A DNA stretch of 64,000 nt from Bin5 sp965220715 (GCA_965220715.1 OZ244843.1:5518001-5582000); one strand, 5' to 3'. Positions 47,235 to 56,126 are shown, counted from the stretch's first letter. The notes: generated from the sequence alone by a model not told the origin. Translations and numbers: made by a program.

Positions 47235-48705
47235 TCTCTGCTTTCGCAACGCAAAGGAACTGGCCGCGGGCATCCGCGGCGGCGATTTTTCCAGTGTCGA
47301 ACTGACTGAAGCTCACATTGCGCAGATCGAGCGGGTCAACCCGACGGTGAACGCGGTGGTGACATTTTTGCCGGAGCAGGCACTGGCCGGCGCGCAAGCT
47401 GCTGATGACGCGCTGGCGCGCGGTGATGAGGTCGGGCCGCTGCACGGTCTGCCGATGCTGCACAAGGATACGACGGACACGGCGGGCATCCGCACGACGT
47501 ACGGCTCGCCGATCCACCGGGACAATGTGCCGGTGCAGAGCCAGTTGATCATAGAGCGGCTGCATGCGGCGGGCGCGATCCCGATGGGCAAGACGAATGT
47601 GCCGGAGTTCGGGGCCGGTTCGCAGTCGTTCAACCCGGTATTCGGGGCGACGGGCAACCCGTACGACCCGAGCAAGACGTGCGGCGGTTCGAGCGGCGGA
47701 CAGGCGGTGGCGCTGGCGTGCGGGATGACGCCGATTGCGGACGGGAGCGATATGGGCGGCTCGCTGCGCAACCCCGGGAACTACTGCAATGTGGTCGGCT
47801 TCCGGGTTTCGCCGGGCCGGGTGCCGGTGTGGCCGAGTATGGCAGGCTGGTCGGGGCTTTCGGTGCAGGGGCCGATGGCGCGCACTGTTGAAGACGTTGC
47901 CTTTTTGTTGAGCGTGATCGCCGGACCGGACTCGCGTTCCCCGATCGCGCAGTCGGAGCCGGGCAGCGTTTTTGCTCGTCCGCTGGCGCGCGATTTCAGC
48001 GGCGTTCGCATCGCTTACAGCGCGGATTTGGGCGGGGAGTTCCCGGTTGACCCGCGTGTGAGGGCGGCAATTGAAGGGCAGCTGCCGGCATTCGGCGAGC
48101 TTGGGTGCGAGGTGACCGATTTCAGCGGCGCCGGCGCGTCGCGGCCGAGGGGTGACGGTCCGTCTTTGCCGGACTTCGGCGACGCCGACGAGATCTTTAA
48201 GATTATGCGGGCGTGGAGCTTCCATCTTTCGCACGGGCCGCTGCTGGCAGAGCACCGCCACCAGATGAAGGACACGATCGTCTGGAACATCGAAGAGGGG
48301 GAGAAGGTGAGCGGGGCGGATTTGGGATGGGCGGAGGCGAAGCGTACGGAGCTGTATCAGGCGATGCGCGTCTTTATGGACACATATGATTTCCTGCTGC
48401 TGCCGGTCAACCAGGTTCCGCCGTTTTCCGTGGACGTGCCCTATCCGATGGCTATCGACAGCGGGGACGGAATCGTCGAGATGGAGACCTATATCGACTG
48501 GATGAAGTCCTGCTATTACATTACCGTGACCGGTCATCCGGCCATATCTGTACCGTGCGGATTCACTCCGGAGGGCGTTCCGGTGGGCGTGCAGATTGTG
48601 GGCCGTCACCGGGACGATTTCGGGGTGCTGCAGATGGCGCACGCGTTTGAGCAGGCGACGCGGGTGGGGGAGCGGCGGCCGGGCGTTGCAGTGGGGAGTG
48701 GGTAG
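47224..48705 (+). CDS. Amidase signature family hydrolase
   Basis: 493 residues from ATG at 47224; upstream in-frame ATGs lie within the dioxygenase gene. The Ser-Ser-Lys triad is recognisable: Lys in GLPMLHKDTTDTAG, a Ser in GGSSGGQAVALA and the nucleophile Ser in GSDMGGSLRNP. Members cut carboxamides, including aryl amides, nylon oligomers and, in GatA, glutamine. The absence of a gatC/gatB neighbour and the coupling to a PhyH oxygenase argue for catabolic activity. A truncated duplicate of its start lies at 45838. Confidence 0.93.
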   Translation: MKTDLCFRNAKELAAGIRGGDFSSVELTEAHIAQIERVNPTVNAVVTFLPEQALAGAQAADDALARGDEVGPLHGLPMLHKDTTDTAGIRTTYGSPIHRDNVPVQSQLIIERLHAAGAIPMGKTNVPEFGAGSQSFNPVFGATGNPYDPSKTCGGSSGGQAVALACGMTPIADGSDMGGSLRNPGNYCNVVGFRVSPGRVPVWPSMAGWSGLSVQGPMARTVEDVAFLLSVIAGPDSRSPIAQSEPGSVFARPLARDFSGVRIAYSADLGGEFPVDPRVRAAIEGQLPAFGELGCEVTDFSGAGASRPRGDGPSLPDFGDADEIFKIMRAWSFHLSHGPLLAEHRHQMKDTIVWNIEEGEKVSGADLGWAEAKRTELYQAMRVFMDTYDFLLLPVNQVPPFSVDVPYPMAIDSGDGIVEMETYIDWMKSCYYITVTGHPAISVPCGFTPEGVPVGVQIVGRHRDDFGVLQMAHAFEQATRVGERRPGVAVGSG

Positions 48706-48832
48706 TGGCCGGCTTTAATCGGCATGAGGCGGTCTGCCGCCTACGGCTCTGCCACTACGTCTGAATGGATTTGAGGCAGTTCGCTGAAGTAATTTATTGT
48801 GGACGGCCACGGACAAAGAGGAGGCGAGCAAC

Positions 48833-49135
48833 ATGAATCAGCCTGATCACCAACGCACTTGGACCGTCGCCGAGGCCCAATCGCAGCTATCTGAAATCCT
48901 GCGGCTTGCCGCGGAAGAGGGGCCGCAACATATCGGCGCGGACAGGCCTTTCGTCGTCGTGCCCGCCGAAACGTGGTACGCCCACGAACAAACCCAAAGA
49001 CTGCCACAGCAACAGAGCCGTATACCTATGGGCAAGTGGCTGTTGGAAAACATTCCGCGCGGGATTGACCTTGAACTCCCCAGTCGACGCGAACCCGAAC
49101 GCACGGTTCCATTCTTGAACCAGAACACCGAATGA
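48833..49135 (+). CDS. Phd/YefM-family antitoxin
   Basis: 100 residues from ATG at 48833 with GGAGGCGA upstream. The N-terminus RTWTVAEAQSQLSEILRLA and the strand RPFVVVPAETWYA fit the Phd/YefM DNA-binding fold. The C-terminal half (MGKWLLENIPRGIDLELPSR) should occupy the toxin surface. Its stop overlaps the toxin start in ATGA, giving coupled translation. It probably represses its own promoter in the 48706-48832 gap. Confidence 0.9.
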   Translation: MNQPDHQRTWTVAEAQSQLSEILRLAAEEGPQHIGADRPFVVVPAETWYAHEQTQRLPQQQSRIPMGKWLLENIPRGIDLELPSRREPERTVPFLNQNTE

Positions 49136-49551
49136 GTGGCTATCTCCTCGACACAAACGTTGTCTCGGAGATTGTCAAGGCTGCGCCTGATGTTCAGGTT
49201 CTCACTTTTCTGGCCGAGCAAGAAGAGCTGTGGTTGTCGGTTATCGCCCTGCATGAGTTGGCATATGGCTTGAATCTGCTTCCCTCGAGCCGCCGTCGTG
49301 AAGACCTGCGCACCGCTCTGTCAGCCTACATCGAAACATACGCTGACTTCGTCCTGCCAGTTGCGCGTGCAGAGGCTGAGGAGGCAGCCCTGTTAAGAGT
49401 ACAGGCACGGCGCGCCGGCCATGTCTTGCATCTAGCCGACGCCTTAGTTGCCGGTACAGCCATTGTGCATGATCTCATATTGGCTACGCGCAATATGAGA
49501 GACTTTGCCGCTCTAGACGTTGACGTCGTCAACCCGTGGGAATCCCCTTGA
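49132..49551 (+). CDS. vapC: VapC-type PIN-domain toxin
   Basis: 139 residues. Active-site acids: Asp in YLLDTNVVSEI, Glu in LHELAYGL, Asp in HLADALVAG and Asp in RNMRDFAAL. Typical VapC toxins cut tRNA or the sarcin-ricin loop. It overlaps the antitoxin by 4 bp (ATGA). The final residues VVNPWESP are the usual short tail of this subgroup. It is complete and likely functional. Confidence 0.93.
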   Translation: MSGYLLDTNVVSEIVKAAPDVQVLTFLAEQEELWLSVIALHELAYGLNLLPSSRRREDLRTALSAYIETYADFVLPVARAEAEEAALLRVQARRAGHVLHLADALVAGTAIVHDLILATRNMRDFAALDVDVVNPWESP

Positions 49552-49651
49552 CCACCCACACCGAAGCCGACGTCGTACAGATCGCCCTCGAATGGAAGAA
49601 TCGACCGGCTGATTAGTGGATGTGAGCGGCTGCGAGTTAAGTTGCCGGCCA

Positions 49652-50506
49652 TTAGTTGCCAGGCTTTGTCAGACCCCAGATGCGGGCGGCGGTACCTCCC
49701 AGAATACGCTCTTTGTCATCCTCGCCGAGAAACGGCAGCCCCGCGCGGATGAGGCGCAGTTCCTGCTCTAGTGAAGGCCAGTTGTGTTTGGCGCGATGGT
49801 GGCCGGGGTAACCGGTGCCCCAGATGATGCGCTCGGCGCCGAAGGCTGAGAACACGCGAACGATGAACGGATGCACGTCGGGGTAGGGATAGTCCTGGCG
49901 GGAGTGCCCGTTGACATCGGACAGTTTGACGTGGACATTGTCGTAGCGGGCGAGGTCGACGATGGGCTGGAAGGCCGCTGAATCGGCATCAACTTGCGGG
50001 TAGCCCAGGTGGTCGAGGATCAGTGTCAGGTGCGGGTGGCGGCGGGCAATGGCGCCGATTTGGTCGGCCTGCTCGGCCCGCAGATGGAACTGGATGATCG
50101 CGTCGGCGGCGGCAATCTCTTCCCACATCGGCCCATTTTGCGCTGTCAACAGGATCTTCTCGTCGGGATAGTACATGGGATGGAAGCGGAATCCCGCCAG
50201 GCCGCGCTGCTGCACCCAGTAGCGGACCTGCTCGGCGTTGGCGGCATCCTGCGGGTCGATGAGGCCGTGGCCGATGAAGCGATGGGGGAAGCGGGCGGCG
50301 GAGTCGGCAATATAGCCGTTGTCCCAGGTAGACCAACTGGTTTGCACCAGAACGGCCCAATCGACGCCGTGCGAGTTCATCTCTGCCAGCAGTACGTCGG
50401 TGGTTCCGGGTTCGTCAGGGTAGGAATTCCAGGTTGGGGCGGTGGGGCCGACCGGGTATCTGGGGGGATCGATTTCCCAGACGTGAACGTGGGTGTCTAC
50501 AAGCAT
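49652..50506 (-). CDS. Amidohydrolase family 2 protein (2-pyrone/lactone hydrolase-like)
   Basis: 284 residues from ATG at 50506, preceded by GGAGGT at ideal spacing. N-terminal VDTHVHVW supplies the HxH metal ligands. Central FRFHPMYYPD and LILDHLGYPQVD, then RIIWGTGYPGH with Gly-Tyr where many relatives have a catalytic Asp context, are amidohydrolase-2 landmarks. Relatives hydrolyse aldonolactones, 2-pyrone-4,6-dicarboxylate or act as decarboxylases. It is the only minus-strand gene between the toxin pair and the thioredoxin-like gene. Confidence 0.88.
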   Translation of the reverse strand: MLVDTHVHVWEIDPPRYPVGPTAPTWNSYPDEPGTTDVLLAEMNSHGVDWAVLVQTSWSTWDNGYIADSAARFPHRFIGHGLIDPQDAANAEQVRYWVQQRGLAGFRFHPMYYPDEKILLTAQNGPMWEEIAAADAIIQFHLRAEQADQIGAIARRHPHLTLILDHLGYPQVDADSAAFQPIVDLARYDNVHVKLSDVNGHSRQDYPYPDVHPFIVRVFSAFGAERIIWGTGYPGHHRAKHNWPSLEQELRLIRAGLPFLGEDDKERILGGTAARIWGLTKPGN

Positions 50507-50945
50507 AAGGTGAACCTCCATGAACTGTGCGGCGGCCGGGGCGCGGCTGCAAGGGGGTGACGAAGTATTGATAAGCTGGTCTGTTACGACCGTCCATTCA
50601 AGAGTTCGTCAGGCTGCCTACGAGTTAGCGGTGTTTGGCGGCCCGGCATCAGCTTTGGCATAATGCAGTAAACGTGCGCCGAATCTGAACTGTGGTTGAT
50701 CTGACTCAGATGATTTTACTCATCCCCACCGTCAGAATCAAATGAATCACAGGCAGATGCTGGGAGAGCAGGCATTTGGCCTGCCGACTTGAAAGCTGAG
50801 GCATATCGGTAAACCGACGACTGTTGGGCGCCGGGTGCAGGGGCAGGTCGCACCCCCACCAGGGATGCGGTTTGCCTTTGCAGATTCGGAAAGCGCACTC
50901 TACCCAAGGCCTAACGGCCATCACCCCAAATGCAGGTTTGACATC
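50507..50945. other. Divergent intergenic region, no supported gene
   Basis: Lies between the minus-strand amidohydrolase and the plus-strand thioredoxin-like gene, so it should contain both promoters. A minus-strand frame of 177 codons (50706-51239) runs into the thioredoxin-like gene and shows no protein motif. The segment near 50640-50730 is the least GC-rich part. Confidence 0.45.
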
Positions 50946-51521
50946 ATGACAAGAGTTCACAGACAGCTGACCTTCCTGCTTATCTTGTTGGCGCTGACGT
51001 TGAGCGGCTGCAGTGCGATTTCCAGCGAGGGGGCGCCGGCCAGCGACAGCGAACAGGTGGCGGAGGCTACCGTAGAGGCAGTCGAGGAGTCGACTGCTAC
51101 AACGGCGCCGGTGGTAGAAGCGACCGCGACGGCGGAGCCTGAACCGACAGAGATCGCGATCGGGCCGCCGCCGGCCTTCCGAGAAGAGTTGGAGGCGACC
51201 GACCCGCAGACGGTTGTGCTCGGGGCAGGCCGCCCCCAATTGGTCGAATTATTCGCCTTCTGGTGACCGGTTTGCGTACGCTTTGCGCCTGTGGTTCACA
51301 GGCTCGAAATTGATTACTGGGGACAGGTTGAGTTCATCTATCTGGATATCGACGACAGTGCGGTGGGGCCCTACAAGCAGCAGTTTAACTTTCGGTACCA
51401 ACCCCACCTGATCTTGCTGGACGGGGAGGGGAATGTGGTGCAGGAGTACGTAGGAGCGCAACCGGAAGCGGACTTGCGCGCCGCGCTGGACCAACTGATT
51501 GCAGTGAGCAGCGGCCAGTGA
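50946..51521 (+). CDS. Thioredoxin-like lipoprotein with in-frame TGA at the first active-site Cys (candidate selenoprotein)
   Basis: 191 residues if the TGA at 51264-51266 is decoded. Signal LLILLALTLSGC gives a lipoprotein (Cys22), then a Glu/Ala/Thr-rich spacer. The thioredoxin fold begins at about 90: PQLVELFAFW-TGA-PVC, so codon 107 sits exactly at the first Cys of CxxC, with Cys110 kept. The frame continues unbroken through FIYLDIDDSAVGPYKQQF and YQPHLILLDGEGNVVQEY, normal thioredoxin strands. A 7-bp hairpin with a GTT loop lies 27 nt downstream of the TGA. Related Chloroflexota proteins, as I recall, have Cys there. Alternatives: a C-to-A nonsense mutation or a sequencing error. The protein would be an extracytoplasmic thiol or selenol oxidoreductase. 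Confidence 0.75.
51287..51303 (+). promoter_or_regulatory. SECIS-like hairpin downstream of the in-frame TGA
   Basis: GCCTGTG (51287-51293), loop GTT (51294-51296), CACAGGC (51297-51303): a perfect 7-bp stem. Bacterial SECIS elements are described as having 16-37 nt between UGA and the apical loop, a 4-16-bp stem, a 3-14-nt loop and a G among the first two loop bases. Here the distance is 27 nt and the loop starts with G. It fits, but such a hairpin can occur by chance. Confidence 0.5.
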
Positions 51522-51575
51522 TCTGTTGCCAGCAACTACACAGGATGTCAGCCGCCGGAAGCCGGTCATGACGAC

Positions 51576-53102
51576 ATGACAGCAGAACTTGGCGAAGTTA
51601 CGATCGCCCAACTGCAAAAGGAAATGGCTGCGGGCGCGCGCACGGCTGCCGGCATTACCGAGGGCTATCTGGCGGCGATTGAGGCGGTAGACGACGCGCT
51701 TTGCTCGGTGATCGAGACCAACCCGGATGCGCCGGCGATCGCGGCGCAACTGGATCGCGAACGGGCGGCCGGCCATGTGCGCGGTCCGTTGCACGGCATT
51801 CCTATTCTGCTGAAAGACAACATCGATACGGCTGACCGCATGCAGACGACGGCGGGCTCTCTGGCACTGCTGGGCTCGCGGGCGGCGGGTGATGCGACGG
51901 TGGCGGCGGCACTGCGGCAGGCGGGCGCGGTCATCCTGGGCAAGGCCAATCTGAGCGAATGGGCCAATTTCCGCTCCACCGGATCGACGAGCGGCTGGAG
52001 CGCACGCGGCGGTCAGTGCCGGAACCCCTACGATCACAGCCGCAACCCCGGCGGATCGAGTTCCGGTTCGGGCGCGGCGGTCAGCGCCAATTTGGCGGCG
52101 GCGGCGCTGGGCACGGAGACCGACGGCTCGATCGTCAATCCCTCCGGCGCTTGCGGCATCGTCGGCATCAAGCCGACGGTCGGACTGAGCAGCCGGGCGG
52201 GCGTTATCCCGATCTCTCACACGCAGGATACGGTGGGGCCGATGGCGCGCACAGTTGCTGACGCGGCCGCTGTGCTGGGCGCGCTCATTATGGCCGACGA
52301 GCGCGATGCGGCGACTGCGGCGAAAGGGAGGAAAGTTCACGGCGACTACCGCCCGTTTCTCGACGCGGACGGCTTGCGCGGGGCGCGCATTGGGGTGGCG
52401 CGCAAAGGGGTGAGCGGATATGACGCGGCCACCGACAGGATTTATGAGGATGCGATCCGGGCGATCGGCGATGCGGGGGCGGAGGTGATCGATCCCGCCG
52501 ACATCCCAACTGTTGACGGCGACAGGCTGGGCGCAAGCGAAATGGTCATTATGCAGACCGAGTTCAAGCATGGCATTGCGGCCTATCTGGCGACGCGGAT
52601 TGTGGTGGATGCGGACCTGCCCCAGCCCGGTTCGCTGGCTGACCTGGTTCGTTTCAACGAGGAGCACGCTGAACAGGAGTTGGTCCATTTCGGTCAGGAG
52701 CGCTTCGAACAGGCGCTGGAGAGCGGCCCGCTTGATGGGGAGGACTATTTGCAGGCGCTGGCTACGGGACGGCGGCTGGCGGCAAGGGAGGGGCTGGACG
52801 CGGTGTTGGACGCGTATCGTCTGGACGCGCTGATCGCGCCAACGGGCGGGCCGGCCTGGCCGCTCGACCCGCAGGCGGGGGATACCGTTCACGGCGGCAG
52901 TTCCCGCTACGCGGCGGTGGCCGGCTATCCGCTGGTGACGCTGCCGGCCGGTTTCGTGCCGCAGGCGGCAGATACGGGCGGGGGAATCGGCCTGCCGGTC
53001 GGGCTTACATTCATGGGCCGCGCCTGGAGCGAGCCGGCGCTGATCCGTCTCGCGTACGCTTTTGAGCAGATCACGCAGGTGCGGCGGCCGCCGGAACTTT
53101 AG
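51576..53102 (+). CDS. Amidase signature family protein, GatA-like
   Basis: 508 residues. Triad: Lys in GIPILLKDNIDTAD, Ser in NPGGSSSGSGAAVSANLA, nucleophile Ser in ETDGSIVNPSGACGIVG. The nucleophile loop TDGSIVNP and downstream GIKPTVGLSSRAGVIPIS are closer to GatA-type and peptide-amidase enzymes than the other amidase here. The two are unrelated by recent duplication. It follows the thioredoxin-like gene by 54 bp on the same strand. No gatB/gatC neighbour, so aminoacyl-tRNA amidation is unlikely. Confidence 0.92.
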   Translation: MTAELGEVTIAQLQKEMAAGARTAAGITEGYLAAIEAVDDALCSVIETNPDAPAIAAQLDRERAAGHVRGPLHGIPILLKDNIDTADRMQTTAGSLALLGSRAAGDATVAAALRQAGAVILGKANLSEWANFRSTGSTSGWSARGGQCRNPYDHSRNPGGSSSGSGAAVSANLAAAALGTETDGSIVNPSGACGIVGIKPTVGLSSRAGVIPISHTQDTVGPMARTVADAAAVLGALIMADERDAATAAKGRKVHGDYRPFLDADGLRGARIGVARKGVSGYDAATDRIYEDAIRAIGDAGAEVIDPADIPTVDGDRLGASEMVIMQTEFKHGIAAYLATRIVVDADLPQPGSLADLVRFNEEHAEQELVHFGQERFEQALESGPLDGEDYLQALATGRRLAAREGLDAVLDAYRLDALIAPTGGPAWPLDPQAGDTVHGGSSRYAAVAGYPLVTLPAGFVPQAADTGGGIGLPVGLTFMGRAWSEPALIRLAYAFEQITQVRRPPEL

Positions 53103-53218
53103 CGGCTGGCGGTGCGTAGGATCTGTTGCGAAATGGGTAGCAGTTCCGAGCGATCATTGCGCAAGTGGGCAGTCGCTTTAGTGCCACGGACGGCTATAAC
53201 GAGGAGTTTGGTGACAGA

Positions 53219-53734
53219 ATGAATCTGCAAACTGATCTCAAGACGGAACACGTCAGCCATTTGGTTGTCAGCGGCTTTTCGCAAGTGACCATTGGCACGT
53301 CAGTTCGCGATACGCTGGCCCGGATGCGCGCCGACAGGCAGGTCGTCTGCCTGGTGGTCGGCGCGGGCGCGGCGGCCAGCAGCGGCGGCGGGCAGGCAGG
53401 CGACTCGGACCAGGTACGGCTTGTGGGCATCTTTACAGAGCGGGATGTGATGCGCAAGGTCATTGATGTTGCGGGGATGTTGGACAGGCCGGTGGACGAG
53501 GTGATGACCCCGGATCCGATTACAATTAGCCCGGACTCGTCGGCAGCGGACGCTTTGCGCTTGATGGACGAAAATCATTTCCGCAATCTGCCAATCGTGG
53601 ACAGAAGCGGCAAACTGTTGGGCAATATGACGCACCAGGCGATTATTCGATATCTGGCGGACCGCTATCCGGTGGAAGTATTGAATCGTCCGAACGATCC
53701 GGAGCATTTCCCGCGCATAGCCGAGGGCGGGTAG
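53219..53734 (+). CDS. CBS-domain-pair protein
   Basis: 171 residues from ATG at 53219, with GAGGAG upstream. Two CBS motifs: TSVRDTLARMRADRQVVCLVV and DSSAADALRLMDENHFRNLP, separated by the usual FTERDVMRKVID and VMTPDPITI. CBS pairs bind adenine nucleotides or S-adenosylmethionine. An Ala/Gly-rich insert (GAGAAASSGGGQAGD) interrupts the first CBS strand. It lies two transcription units before the CBS-tailed oxidoreductase; the shared domain suggests joint energy sensing, which is inference. Confidence 0.9.
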   Translation: MNLQTDLKTEHVSHLVVSGFSQVTIGTSVRDTLARMRADRQVVCLVVGAGAAASSGGGQAGDSDQVRLVGIFTERDVMRKVIDVAGMLDRPVDEVMTPDPITISPDSSAADALRLMDENHFRNLPIVDRSGKLLGNMTHQAIIRYLADRYPVEVLNRPNDPEHFPRIAEGG

Positions 53735-53749
53735 GGAAAGGCGAACTTC

Positions 53750-53964
53750 AGTGGTCAGTGGTTAGTGGTTAGTGGTCAGTGGTCAGTGGTCAGTGGTCAG
53801 TGGTCAGTGGTCAGTGGTCAGTGGTCAGTGGTCAGTGGTCAGTGGTCAGTGGTCAGTGGTCAGTGGTCAGTGGTCAGTGGTCAGTGGTCAGTGGTCAGTG
53901 GTCAGTGGTCAGTGGTCAGTGGTCAGTGGTCAGTGGTCAGTGGTCAGTGGTCAGTGGTCAGTGG
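53750..53964. repeat. Heptanucleotide tandem repeat AGTGGTC, about 30 copies
   Basis: After two slightly variant units (AGTGGTT) the AGTGGTC unit repeats almost perfectly to 53964. All three plus frames are open as WSVVSGQ, which explains short frames here. A second tract lies at 60059-60218. A microsatellite of this size should be length-variable. It lies between the CBS gene and the oxidoreductase operon. Confidence 0.97.
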
Positions 53965-54042
53965 CTCGAGACAGCAAGTGGGGGAAGAGACATTGTTGGC
54001 TAGACACATTGCTGGGGAAGAATGAACACGGTGGCGAGCCAG

Positions 54043-54180
54043 AGGGGGGCGTTGCGGGGGCGCAGCCCCTGCACAAGGGAGGGCCGAAGGCCCGACCGCC
54101 ATAATGCAAGGAGCGAGTATAGAGGACTGAGGAGAGATAAGACGCCTTCGTTCGCCTCACTCAGGGTGGCAAATTGACTT
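54043..54180. repeat. REP-like GC-rich repeat, copy 2
   Basis: Repeats copy 1 from GGGGGGCGTTGCGG through GGGCCGAAGGCCC, followed by GTATAGAGGACTGAGG and the tail TTCGCCTCACTCAGGGT. It ends about 75 bp before korA, so it lies in that operon's leader. The remainder of the 53735-54254 gap holds the heptamer tract. Confidence 0.85.
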
Positions 54181-54254
54181 TGGCTGCGTGGATTTGAATA
54201 TTCTTGTGCACGTGTCGATGATTGCAAATTATTGCAGTTCGATGGAGAACGCAA

Positions 54255-56126
54255 ATGACAGACAGTGTGACGGAAAACATACAGGAATTCGAGGAACTGG
54301 AGTCGGTTGCGATCCGTTTTGCCGGGGACTCGGGCGACGGAATGCAGTTGACGGGGACCCAGTTCACAACTACATCGGCGGTGTTCGGCAATGACATCAG
54401 TACGATGCCGGACTTTCCCGCCGAGATCCGGGCGCCTGCCGGTACGCTGGCCGGTGTGAGCGGTTTTCAGGTTCACTTTTCGAGCCAGAATGTGCTGACG
54501 CCGGGTGATGCGCCGCAAGTTCTGGTGGCGATGAACCCGGCGGCATTGAAAGCCAGCCTGCCGGAACTGCAGCGGGCGGGAACGATCATTGTCAATTCCG
54601 ACTCGTTCAGCAAACAGAACCTGTCGAAGGCCGGCTACAGCTCGAATCCGCTGGAGGACAACTCGCTGGAAGGCTACCAGGTGCTGGCGGTACCGATGAC
54701 GTCGCTTAACCGGAAAGCGCTGGCCGGATTTACGGAGTTGACCAACAAAGAGCGGGATCGTTGTCAGAACTTCTTTGCCCTGGGCATGGTCTTCTGGATG
54801 TTCGACCGGTCGATGGAGACGACGCGGGAGTGGCTTTTCAAGAAGTTTGCGCGCAAGCCGGTGATCGCGGAGGCCAACCTCAAGGCGATGGAGACCGGTT
54901 ACTTTCTGGGTGAGACGACGGAGACGTTCCAGCATCGCTACATGGTGCGGCCGGCCGCTCTGCCCCCAGGCACCTATCGCAAAGTTACCGGCAACGAGGC
55001 TCTGGCGATGGGTTTGGTGACGGCGGCGCACAAGATGGGCAAGCCGCTTTTTTACGGCTCGTATCCGATCACGCCGGCCAGCGACATTCTCCACTCGCTG
55101 GCTTCCTTGCGCCACTTTGATGTCCGCACATTTCAGGCGGAGGACGAAATCGCGGCGATTTGCGCGGTGATAGGCGCTGCTTTCGGCGGCGCGCTGGCGG
55201 TGACCGGCACAAGCGGCCCCGGCATCGCGCTCAAGAGCGAAGCGATCAACCTGGCGCTCACGTTGGAACTGCCGATGATTGTAATCAATGTGCAGCGGGG
55301 GGGACCCAGCACCGGTCTGCCGACAAAGACGGAACAGGCCGATCTGTTGCAGGCGATGTTCGGGCGCAACGGCGAAAGCCCGATCCCGATCGTGGCGCCG
55401 GCTACGCCTTCGGACTGTTTCGAGATGGCGCTGGAAGCGGCGCGGCTGGCGGTGCGGGCGATGACCCCGGTCATCCTGCTGTCGGAAGGGTTTCTGGCGA
55501 ACAGCGCGGAACCGTGGCGGGCGCCCAGGGCGGAAGATATTCCTGCCATCGAAGTGAAACACCCGCAGGGGCACAGGAACGGCCACGGGCCGTTTCTGCC
55601 TTACGAGCGAGATCCGGAGACACTGGCCCGGCCTTGGGCGCTGCCGGGCACACCGGGCCTTGAACACCGGCTGGGCGGGCTGAGCAAAGCGCCGGTAACG
55701 GGCAACGTTTCTTATGATCCCGAGCACAACGAACAGATGATCCGCGACCGGGCGGAGAAGATCGCGCGCCTGGCTGATGTCGTTCCCGAGCAGGAGGTGT
55801 TCGGCGCCGAAAACGCCGAGCTGGTGGTGGTCAGCTGGGGCGGCACATTTGGCGTGGTGCGATCAGCGGTGGCGGCGGCGCAGCGGGCGGGCAAATCGGT
55901 GGCGCAAGCCCATGTGCGCTATCTGAATCCGTTCCCGCGCAATCTGGCAGCGGTTCTCAAACGGCACCGGAGGATAGTTGTGCCGGAGTTGAACAGCGGT
56001 CAACTGGCGTTGTTGTTGCGCGGCAAGCTCGGTGTGGAGGTAGAGACGTATTCGAACCTTTCGGCCCGCCCCTTCAAGATCGCCGAAGTGCGGGACGTTA
56101 TTGACTCAGTTTTGGGGAGGGCATAG
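54255..56126 (+). CDS. korA: 2-oxoacid:ferredoxin oxidoreductase, fused gamma-alpha subunit (KorA type)
   Basis: 623 residues from ATG at 54255. N-terminal gamma-like domain (1-200) with FAGDSGDGMQLTG; alpha domain from about 245 (NEALAMGLVTAAHKMGKPLF and YPITPASDIL). TGTSGPGIALKSEAINLA and NVQRGGPSTGLPTK are conserved at the thiamine-diphosphate interface. Oxidises 2-oxoglutarate or a related 2-oxoacid to acyl-CoA and CO2 with reduced ferredoxin. It stops one base before the beta-subunit ATG. Kor rather than Por is inferred from fusion layout and length. Confidence 0.93.
   Translation: MTDSVTENIQEFEELESVAIRFAGDSGDGMQLTGTQFTTTSAVFGNDISTMPDFPAEIRAPAGTLAGVSGFQVHFSSQNVLTPGDAPQVLVAMNPAALKASLPELQRAGTIIVNSDSFSKQNLSKAGYSSNPLEDNSLEGYQVLAVPMTSLNRKALAGFTELTNKERDRCQNFFALGMVFWMFDRSMETTREWLFKKFARKPVIAEANLKAMETGYFLGETTETFQHRYMVRPAALPPGTYRKVTGNEALAMGLVTAAHKMGKPLFYGSYPITPASDILHSLASLRHFDVRTFQAEDEIAAICAVIGAAFGGALAVTGTSGPGIALKSEAINLALTLELPMIVINVQRGGPSTGLPTKTEQADLLQAMFGRNGESPIPIVAPATPSDCFEMALEAARLAVRAMTPVILLSEGFLANSAEPWRAPRAEDIPAIEVKHPQGHRNGHGPFLPYERDPETLARPWALPGTPGLEHRLGGLSKAPVTGNVSYDPEHNEQMIRDRAEKIARLADVVPEQEVFGAENAELVVVSWGGTFGVVRSAVAAAQRAGKSVAQAHVRYLNPFPRNLAAVLKRHRRIVVPELNSGQLALLLRGKLGVEVETYSNLSARPFKIAEVRDVIDSVLGRA

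Noticed and set aside
47188..48642. 484-residue minus-strand frame
   Set aside because: Antisense to the amidase; Arg/His-rich composition and no motifs.
50706..51239. 177-residue minus-strand frame
   Set aside because: Overlaps the thioredoxin-like gene's signal region and has no recognisable fold.
51249..52892. 547-residue minus-strand frame
   Set aside because: Antisense to the amidase and thioredoxin-like gene, Arg-rich, no domain.
53765..54104. WSVVSGQ repeat proteins
   Set aside because: The heptamer is open in all plus frames; these are artefacts of AGTGGTC.
54000..55727. 575-residue minus-strand frame
   Set aside because: Antisense to korA and runs into a REP-like repeat.
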